Assembly: GCA_017480395.1 (NCBI GenBank)
Contig: JAFVAS010000121.1
Span: 1 to 11,027 of the forward strand
DNA length: 11,027 nt
Direction: 5' to 3'
Source: Oscillospiraceae bacterium
GTDB lineage: Bacteria; Bacillota; Clostridia; Oscillospirales; Oscillospiraceae
In this document: positions 6,459-11,027 of the stretch, in pieces
Layout of the letters: each line of letters begins with the position of its first letter
How positions within the stretch are numbered: the stretch's first letter is position 1
Notes under the pieces: model-generated
Seen by the model: only the letters and a program-made list of their open reading frames with translations
Told to the model about the DNA's origin: nothing
Databases searched by the model: none
Position numbers and translations under genes: made by a program

Positions 6459-6818
6459 TCAATCCTCCAGGGAGATGCTGGAGACGTAGACGTTGACGGA
6501 GCTGGGGGTGAGGCCGATGATGTCGGTCACGCTGGCGCGCACCGCTTCCTGCACGGCTTTGGCCACGTCCTGGATGTTGGAGCCGAACCGGACCTGGATG
6601 GACACGTCCACCGCAACCCCGCCTTCCACGCCGCGCACCCGCACCGCCTTGGACAGGTTCTTCTTGGCGGAGGCCACGTCGCTGCCGATGTGGGAGAGGC
6701 CGGCCACGCCCTCCACCTCCACGGCGGCCATGGCGCAGACGGTGAAGATGGCGTCCTCCGAGATATGCACATTGCTCTGATCCTGGATCTGGGTCACATA
6801 TTCCTTCAATTCGCTCAT
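6459..6818 (-). CDS. Asp23/Gls24 family envelope stress response protein (YqhY-like)
   Basis: This 119-residue soluble protein belongs to the Asp23/Gls24 (DUF322) family. Its middle carries the family pattern of an alternating strand and helix with VEGVAGLS, then a hydrophobic strand GVAVDVSIQV and a C-terminal strand SSVNVYV. The start ATG at 6818 (minus strand) has AGGAGG (6828-6833) 9 nt upstream. A longer frame reading back to 6983 is rejected because it would cross the promoter and the spoIIIAH terminator. Its position after spoIIIA matches Bacillus, where yqhY follows spoIIIA-accB-accC and precedes nusB; YqhY has been linked to acetyl-CoA carboxylase control. Here accBC do not intervene and nusB does not follow within the window. 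The gene has its own promoter, so it is probably expressed in growing cells rather than with the sporulation operon. The exact function is unknown. Confidence 0.88.
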   Translation of the reverse strand: MSELKEYVTQIQDQSNVHISEDAIFTVCAMAAVEVEGVAGLSHIGSDVASAKKNLSKAVRVRGVEGGVAVDVSIQVRFGSNIQDVAKAVQEAVRASVTDIIGLTPSSVNVYVSSISLED

Positions 6819-6861
6819 AGCGGGATGCCTCCTGTCAGCATACGATTCGATCTTATCCTTT

Positions 6862-6889
6862 ATTGTACCACACGGCGGAAAAAATACAA
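6862..6889 (-). promoter_or_regulatory. Putative promoter of the asp23-family gene
   Basis: On the minus strand a -10 TACAAT (6867-6862) is preceded by an extended -10 TG and, after a 16-nt spacer, by a poor -35 TTGTAT (6889-6884). It sits between the spoIIIAH terminator and the asp23-family start, leaving a leader of about 35-40 nt. Confidence 0.55.
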
Positions 6890-6905
6890 GAACAACTTTT
6901 GGCAG

Positions 6906-6940
6906 AAAAAAAGCCGCGCCCTCCCGGTTCGGGACGGCGC
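6906..6940 (-). terminator. Rho-independent terminator of the spoIIIA operon
   Basis: Read on the minus strand, arms at 6940-6930 and 6926-6916 form two 5-bp GC-rich helices separated by one G-G mismatch, with a 3-nt loop. Three bases later there is a run of seven T (6912-6906). It begins about 40 nt after the spoIIIAH stop and separates the sporulation operon from the asp23-family gene. Confidence 0.85.
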
Positions 6941-6979
6941 GTTGCTTCATATTTACGGAAAAGACCGCTCCTTCGGGCG

Positions 6980-7573
6980 TCACTCCGCCGGAATGATCTT
7001 CACCTGGTCGGCGGAGAAGGAGGTCTGCCCCATCACAATGTCGGTGATCCTAGCCACGTCGATGGCCTGCAAGCCCTCCGCCGGGGCGGAGACCACGACG
7101 CTGACGCTGTTCTCCCCGATGTAGGCCACGCAGTCGGCATAGCCCTTGGCGCACACCAGGCCCTCGATCTCCGACTCCCGCAGGGTGGTGGCGGCCATGG
7201 CGGTGATGCTGTCGCTGGCGGAGGCCACGGCTGCGGCGTCTGCGGCGGGATCGTCCACCGTGGCCTGAAGCAGCGCGATGGCCTCATCCCGCGCCTCCTG
7301 CCGGGAGAGCCGGGCGGAGGCAAAGTACTCCTGCGACCCCTCCTCCCACAGTTCCACCGCAGCCTCGATGTCCACCGTCTCCGTCCCGGCGGTCTCCTCC
7401 ACGCCGTCGGTGCTCACCAGCTCCGCCTCGCCCAATGTCTTGGTGTTCTCCGGCGGGATGGTGCCCGATGCGGTGTTGTCCCGCCCGTAGGACCAGTTGA
7501 GGTAGACCGCGACGCACACAAAGAGCACGATGGCGGCCACCACGGCGTTCCGTTTCCAAACCTTTTGCTTCAT
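6980..7573 (-). CDS. spoIIIAH: Stage III sporulation protein AH
   Basis: SpoIIIAH is a mother-cell membrane protein whose extracellular ring-building domain (EscJ/PrgK-like) meets SpoIIQ from the forespore in Bacillus and forms the channel between the two cells. The 197-residue product has a short basic N-terminus, one membrane segment (about 9-27) ending in the typical YLNWSY, an acidic linker (30-80), and a C-terminal mixed domain (about 81-194) ending QVKIIP. Two cysteines (131 and 138) lie in the outer domain. I chose ATG at 7573 because SpoIIIAH proteins typically begin with MK and a basic stretch. An in-frame GTG at 7582, directly after the spoIIIAG stop, would add three residues. The Shine-Dalgarno is poor, so translation probably depends on coupling to spoIIIAG. 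It is the last gene of the operon, with a strong terminator after it. Confidence 0.92.
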   Translation of the reverse strand: MKQKVWKRNAVVAAIVLFVCVAVYLNWSYGRDNTASGTIPPENTKTLGEAELVSTDGVEETAGTETVDIEAAVELWEEGSQEYFASARLSRQEARDEAIALLQATVDDPAADAAAVASASDSITAMAATTLRESEIEGLVCAKGYADCVAYIGENSVSVVVSAPAEGLQAIDVARITDIVMGQTSFSADQVKIIPAE

Positions 7574-7582
7574 TGCCAACAC

Positions 7583-8095
7583 TCACTTTCTTTGACAGAT
7601 GGAAATTTGATCCGAGCTCAGAGCGGTGACTGCCGAGACCGCCCGGAGCACCTCCAGCCGGACGGCGGCGCTGCCCGCCCCGTCGCAGACCACCAGCGCC
7701 CCCTGGAAGGTGGGATAGAGGGTCTGCACCCGCACCGGCTCCTCCACGCCGCTGCCGGCGGAGACGATGACCGTCTCCTGCTCCAGGGAGTTGCCCTGGG
7801 AGACGTCGGTGGCCAGCACCGAGGCCGGGCCGGTGCGGAGGGTCAGCACCACGCTGGCCTCCCCGACGCCGCTGATCTGGGAGAGCTGCTGCTCCAGCTT
7901 GCGCTCCAGCCCCTCCAGGTCAAAGTCCTCGACACCCCGCGCCGACGCCTGCGCCGTCTCTGTCTGGGCCGTTTTTTGCGGGTCGGTGCTCCGGGGCAGG
8001 GCCATCAGTATCACCCCCACGCAGAGGATCAGCGCCGCGAACTTGTATTTGCTCAGGGCCTGCTGTACCCTCTTCCAGTCCGGCTTCTCTCTCAT
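7583..8095 (-). CDS. spoIIIAG: Stage III sporulation protein AG
   Basis: SpoIIIAG forms a large ring in the intermembrane space of the mother cell-forespore channel. The 170-residue product has a basic N-terminus, one membrane segment (about 18-34), a low-complexity linker, a first ring-building half (about 57-87, GVGEASVVLTL), a strand-rich insert (about 90-117) where the Bacillus protein carries its beta-triangle, and a second half (about 120-168) ending in SSDQISI. It is shorter than the roughly 229-residue Bacillus protein, mostly in the linker and insert. The start ATG at 8095 overlaps the spoIIIAF stop in an ATGA arrangement, and GGAGG lies just upstream; a longer frame to 8149 would run back into spoIIIAF. 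The spoIIIAH frame follows directly. Confidence 0.92.
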   Translation of the reverse strand: MREKPDWKRVQQALSKYKFAALILCVGVILMALPRSTDPQKTAQTETAQASARGVEDFDLEGLERKLEQQLSQISGVGEASVVLTLRTGPASVLATDVSQGNSLEQETVIVSAGSGVEEPVRVQTLYPTFQGALVVCDGAGSAAVRLEVLRAVSAVTALSSDQISICQRK

Positions 8096-8580
8096 GACTC
8101 CGCCTCCTCCCACGTCACCCCCTCCGGCGTCAGGCCGAGCTCCGCGCAAAGCTCCTGGGTCAGCGTCTCCCGCTCCGCGGCCGGGACATCGCCCGTAAGC
8201 CGCGCCCCCACGTGCAGGGGCAGGCCGTCCTCAATCTCACACCAGACCTCGGCGCGCACCTCCAGCCCCCGCTCCCGGGCCTTTGCCTCAATGTATGCGC
8301 CGCAGCGCTGGGACATGACCGATTCCAAATAACTTCCCTCCCAAAGCGTCGTCTCCTCCGCCGCGGACTGGGCGGCGGAAAACGTCTGTTGATATTCCTG
8401 CGACAGGGACAAGGGCGACCAGCGCAGCAGGGGCTGGGCCAGGCAGCACAGCAGCACCAGCCCCAAGGCCAGCTCCCCCACCGGCTTCACCGGCCCCTCG
8501 GGGAACAGGGCCTCCACCGCCCCCAGCACCAGGGCCGCCGTCAGCAGCGAGAGCAGCCAGCCCTGTATCGTCCCGCTCAT
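8092..8580 (-). CDS. spoIIIAF: Stage III sporulation protein AF
   Basis: SpoIIIAF is a membrane component of the SpoIIIA channel with a ring-building-like soluble domain. The 162-residue product has two membrane segments (about 6-26 and 33-52) separated by a short loop, then a linker and a C-terminal domain (about 85-155) with the pattern GLEVRAEV near 105 and a closing helix-strand. It is somewhat shorter than the Bacillus protein of about 206 residues. The start ATG at 8580 overlaps the spoIIIAE stop (ATGA), and only a weak GGCGGTGA stretch precedes it. The stop overlaps the spoIIIAG start in the same way. Recognition rests on operon position and topology more than on a catalytic motif. Confidence 0.88.
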   Translation of the reverse strand: MSGTIQGWLLSLLTAALVLGAVEALFPEGPVKPVGELALGLVLLCCLAQPLLRWSPLSLSQEYQQTFSAAQSAAEETTLWEGSYLESVMSQRCGAYIEAKARERGLEVRAEVWCEIEDGLPLHVGARLTGDVPAAERETLTQELCAELGLTPEGVTWEEAES

Positions 8581-9668
8581 GGCGTCACCGCCGAGACGGC
8601 GGACACCAGGCTCAGCAGCGTCACCAGGGCGCAGGAGCCGGTCATGGCCATCATCAGGGCGAAGACGTTCCCCAGCTCCTGCACCAGCGCCGCCACCGGG
8701 GAGTCGCTGAGGATGGCACTCAGGGCCGCCACCAGCTTGTAGAGCAAAAACTGCGCCCCCAGCCGCAGAAAGGGCAGCGCACAGCAGGTCAGCACCCCCA
8801 GCATCCCAAAGAGGCCCACCGCATTGCGCAGCACCGACGCGCCCCCCAGCAGCGCGCCGGTGGCGTCGGACAGGATGCCGCCCACGATGGGCACCATGCC
8901 GGAGATGGCAAACCGGGCCGCCCGGACGGCGGAGGCGTCGGCGGTGGAGGCGACGGCGCCGCTGACGGTCAGATAGGCCACATAGCCCATCAGGATGACG
9001 GTCAACACCGTCACCACCCCCCAGCGCAGCAGCCGGGCCAGGGCGTTCAGCCGTCCCCGGCCCACCACCGCCGAGGCTACGCACAGCGCCGCGTAGCCGT
9101 AGGTCAGGGGCAGCAGCACCTGGGAGATCACCCGGATCAGCAGCGTGGAGCAGAAGAGGGTCACCGTCTGCCGGGCCGGGGCGCTCACCGCGCCGCCCCC
9201 CAGCACCGACGCCGCCGTCAGCGCCGGGAAGAGCGCCGTGGTGAAGTCGGAGAGGGCCGCAATGGTCTCCCGCCCCAGGCCGATCATGATGTGCAGGTCG
9301 GCCAGGGCGACGAGACTCACCCCCGCCGCCCCGGCCAGGTGGATGACCCGCACACCCCCCGCCACTGCCACAGACTGGCACAGGGCGCAGAACAGCACCA
9401 CCAGCAGCAGCCGGAGCGCCCCTGACACCGCGCCCCCCAACGCGTCGGAGAGGCCGGTGCGCAGGTGCTCCTTTAATCGGGCCGTCACGTCCTCCAGGCT
9501 GGTGAAGGAGAACACGTCCAGCCCCTTCAGCTCCTCCGGGGCGGCCTCCTCCAGCGCGGCAACATTCACCTGCTCTGTCAGATCCCCGGGCAGCGCCGCC
9601 GCATCGGCCCGTCCCACCGTGGCCGCCAGCACCAGAATCAAAACCACCGCAAGTCTGACCCATTTCAC
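8577..9668 (-). CDS. spoIIIAE: Stage III sporulation protein AE
   Basis: SpoIIIAE is the large polytopic membrane protein of the SpoIIIA complex, proposed as a central part of its export apparatus. The 363-residue product starts with a signal-peptide-like segment (basic residues 2-5, hydrophobic 6-17, Ala-rich end near 24). A soluble stretch (about 25-80) contains the family-typical GLDVFSFTSLEDV. About seven or eight membrane segments follow from residue 81 on. The start is GTG at 9668: it overlaps the spoIIIAD stop as GTGA and has GGAGGG 8 nt upstream. An ATG five bases downstream, at 9663, is in the wrong frame. The stop overlaps the spoIIIAF start (ATGA). Length is close to the roughly 400-residue Bacillus protein. 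Confidence 0.92.
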   Translation of the reverse strand: MKWVRLAVVLILVLAATVGRADAAALPGDLTEQVNVAALEEAAPEELKGLDVFSFTSLEDVTARLKEHLRTGLSDALGGAVSGALRLLLVVLFCALCQSVAVAGGVRVIHLAGAAGVSLVALADLHIMIGLGRETIAALSDFTTALFPALTAASVLGGGAVSAPARQTVTLFCSTLLIRVISQVLLPLTYGYAALCVASAVVGRGRLNALARLLRWGVVTVLTVILMGYVAYLTVSGAVASTADASAVRAARFAISGMVPIVGGILSDATGALLGGASVLRNAVGLFGMLGVLTCCALPFLRLGAQFLLYKLVAALSAILSDSPVAALVQELGNVFALMMAMTGSCALVTLLSLVSAVSAVTP

Positions 9669-10054
9669 GACAGCAGCCCTCCGATCAGCTCCAGCACCCG
9701 GCGCAGCAGGGGCAGCGTGACCACCAGGGCGCAGAAGGCCCCGGCCATCTCGCTGCACACGGCGATGGTGCCCTCCCCCGCGTCCCGGCAGATCTGACTG
9801 GTCAGCCGGGTGAGCAGGGCGATGACCAGCACCCGGTAGACCGGGCCGGTCAGCTCCTCCCCCAGGCCCGCCTGGGCCTCCAGCGCCCGCAGGGTCTCCG
9901 CCACCTCGAACAGGGTGCCGGATAACAGCAGCAGCACCGCCCCCGCCGCCGTCACCGCCAGCAGCAGCGCCAGCTCCGGCACATAGCGCCGCAGGGTCAG
10001 GGCACACAGCGCCCCCACGGCGCACACGGCCCCCACCCGCCATACCAGCTCCAT
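9665..10054 (-). CDS. spoIIIAD: Stage III sporulation protein AD
   Basis: SpoIIIAD is a small membrane subunit of the SpoIIIA channel. The 129-residue product has about four hydrophobic segments (near 5-21, 27-46, 71-84 and 103-119) and the family-typical ICRDAGE (88-94) in the loop before the last one. Length matches Bacillus SpoIIIAD (about 133). The start ATG at 10054 shares one base with the spoIIIAC stop (TGATG), and I see no Shine-Dalgarno in the 20 nt before it, so translation probably depends on ribosomes finishing spoIIIAC. Its own stop overlaps the GTG start of spoIIIAE. Confidence 0.92.
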   Translation of the reverse strand: MELVWRVGAVCAVGALCALTLRRYVPELALLLAVTAAGAVLLLLSGTLFEVAETLRALEAQAGLGEELTGPVYRVLVIALLTRLTSQICRDAGEGTIAVCSEMAGAFCALVVTLPLLRRVLELIGGLLS

Positions 10055-10248
10055 CAGAGGTCAAAGAGGGTCTGCACCAGGCTGAACAGATCGGCGATCT
10101 GCCGCACGATCATCATCAGCACCACCACCAGCCCCGCCAGGGTGGTCATGGTGGCCTGCTCCTCCCGCCCGGAGCGGGCCAGAACCTGGTTGAGCACCGA
10201 GACCACAATCCCGATGGCCGCGATTTTGAAGATCAGACTGACATCCAT
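10054..10248 (-). CDS. spoIIIAC: Stage III sporulation protein AC
   Basis: SpoIIIAC is the smallest membrane subunit of the SpoIIIA channel. The 64-residue product has two hydrophobic segments (about 5-22 and 35-50) joined by a charged loop with SGREEQA, which is typical of the family, and ends in a short amphipathic tail. Length agrees with Bacillus SpoIIIAC (about 68). The ATG at 10248 is preceded by AAAGGA with about 5-6 nt spacing and lies 15 nt after the spoIIIAB stop, the only non-overlapping junction in the upstream half of the operon. The stop shares a base with the spoIIIAD start. Confidence 0.93.
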   Translation of the reverse strand: MDVSLIFKIAAIGIVVSVLNQVLARSGREEQATMTTLAGLVVVLMMIVRQIADLFSLVQTLFDL

Positions 10249-10263
10249 AGCGTTCCTTTCGTA

Positions 10264-10764
10264 TCAGTAGAGCAGCACCGTCAGCAGCACCCCGGCCCCA
10301 AAGCCCAGCGCCGGCCACATCCGGCCCAGGCGCTTGTCCTCCTGCGCCGCCTCCTCCCTGGCCTGGGACAGCACGGCGCAGGCATGGCGCAGCACCCGGC
10401 GCTGCTGCTCTCCGTCAAACCGGCCCAGCACCGCGCCAACCTCCTCCAGCGGGCGCAGATCCGCCTCGGCCAGGGGAAAGGCCGCCTCCCCCAGGGCTGC
10501 GCTCCAGGTCGGGGACAGCGCCTCGCCCCGCTGCACGGCACGCAGGCAGCGGTCCATCATCTCCCCCAGGCGCTCCCGCTCCGCCATGCGCCGCAGCGCC
10601 GCGGAGGTGGGCATGCCCAGGTCGCACAGCAGCCGCTCCGCCTCCCCCAGGGCGAAGAGCCAGTCCTCCAGGCAGCGCTGCCGCCGCCGGTACCGGCCCC
10701 CCTGCCAGAGGCCCAGCCAGCCAAAGGCCCCCACGCAGCACAGCGCCCCCCGCCATCTCAGCAT
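10264..10764 (-). CDS. spoIIIAB: Stage III sporulation protein AB
   Basis: SpoIIIAB resembles the GspF-type inner-membrane platform protein of type II secretion and type IV pilus systems and is the presumed partner of the SpoIIIAA ATPase. The 166-residue product has an N-terminal membrane segment (about 5-20), a basic stretch, a long helical cytoplasmic part (about 30-145) with the ALGEAERLL pattern, and a C-terminal membrane segment (about 149-165). Length is the usual one (about 171 in Bacillus). The ATG at 10764 lies upstream of the spoIIIAA stop, giving a 7-nt overlap, and GGAGG is found 7 nt before it. Confidence 0.92.
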   Translation of the reverse strand: MLRWRGALCCVGAFGWLGLWQGGRYRRRQRCLEDWLFALGEAERLLCDLGMPTSAALRRMAERERLGEMMDRCLRAVQRGEALSPTWSAALGEAAFPLAEADLRPLEEVGAVLGRFDGEQQRRVLRHACAVLSQAREEAAQEDKRLGRMWPALGFGAGVLLTVLLY

Positions 10765-11027
10765 TCCAATTCCTCCAGCTCCAGCCGCCTTGTCCCGTCC
10801 ACGGCCCGACGGAGGGCGATGGTGCGGGCAAAGACGTGCTGCTCCAGCATTGGGGCATAGATCGCCCGTCGGCGCAGCTCCTCCACGCTCCGGGCGTGGG
10901 CGGTGGCCAGGATGGACACGCCGCAGTTGGCGGCGGCGCAGACGGCGGCGACGTCCTCCGGGGCGGTGAGCTCGTCCAGGGCCAGCACCTGGGGGTTCAT
11001 ACTCCGCAGCAGCAGCATGGCCCCCTC
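10758..11027 (-). CDS. spoIIIAA: Stage III sporulation protein AA, C-terminal fragment (5' end outside window)
   Basis: SpoIIIAA is the cytoplasmic ATPase of the SpoIIIA complex, related to secretion ATPases. Only the last 89 codons are inside the window; the frame stays open to the right edge, so this is truncation by the window. Visible are the Walker B strand VLALDEL preceded by RSMNPQ, the ED pair just after it, the TAHARS stretch that corresponds to the conserved T-x-H segment of the family, and a C-terminal strand-rich tail. The stop lies 7 nt inside spoIIIAB. The operon promoter, expected to be sigma-E dependent, is upstream and cannot be seen. Confidence 0.92.
   Translation of the reverse strand, partial: EGAMLLLRSMNPQVLALDELTAPEDVAAVCAAANCGVSILATAHARSVEELRRRAIYAPMLEQHVFARTIALRRAVDGTRRLELEELEC

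Noticed and set aside
6819..6983. N-terminal extension of the asp23-family protein to 174 residues
   Set aside because: It would translate across the spoIIIAH terminator and the gene's own promoter; the start at 6818 has an AGGAGG and fits the family length.

Overview
The window looks like chromosomal core DNA of a strictly anaerobic, endospore-forming Firmicute with high GC, most like the high-GC Oscillospiraceae/Ruminococcaceae (Clostridia). This placement is an inference from three things: a near-complete spoIIIA operon plus a ylbJ/spoVV-type gene (endospore formers only), an oxygen-sensitive NrdG activase (anaerobic lifestyle), and a strongly G/C-ending codon bias. No rRNA, tRNA, CRISPR array, insertion sequence or phage gene was seen.

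Layout, left to right. Plus strand: the 3' part of clpB (1-1337) and its terminator; a promoter and a gene for a CtpE-like P-type cation ATPase (1491-3965) with its terminator; a NUDIX hydrolase gene (4101-4595) whose best promoter overlaps that terminator; a stand-alone nrdG (4696-5235) with a promoter and a very good NrdR-box candidate over its expected transcription start; and a ylbJ/spoVV-like sporulation membrane protein gene (5287-6399), whose ribosome binding site lies inside the hairpin that appears to terminate nrdG. A bidirectional terminator (6416-6448) then separates two convergent blocks. Minus strand, read from the right edge leftwards: spoIIIAA (3' end only), AB, AC, AD, AE, AF, AG and AH, tightly coupled by overlapping stop and start codons and closed by a strong terminator; then a separately promoted Asp23/Gls24-family (YqhY-like) gene.

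How the genes work together. The spoIIIA products form the mother-cell part of the feeding-tube channel across the membranes around the engulfed forespore. The YlbJ/SpoVV-type protein is the presumed mother-cell transporter for dipicolinic acid, so two sporulation modules converge here. ClpB (protein disaggregation), the ATPase (cation transport), the NUDIX enzyme and NrdG (activation of anaerobic ribonucleotide reductase) are housekeeping or stress functions, each apparently its own transcription unit.

I found no convincing undescribed multi-gene system. The points most worth a second look are small regulatory ones: the NrdR box at nrdG, the terminator/RBS overlap at nrdG-ylbJ, the promoter nested in the ATPase terminator, and the duplicated basic proline-rich tail of the ATPase. 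All coordinates were read by hand; family assignments come from recognised motifs, not searches.
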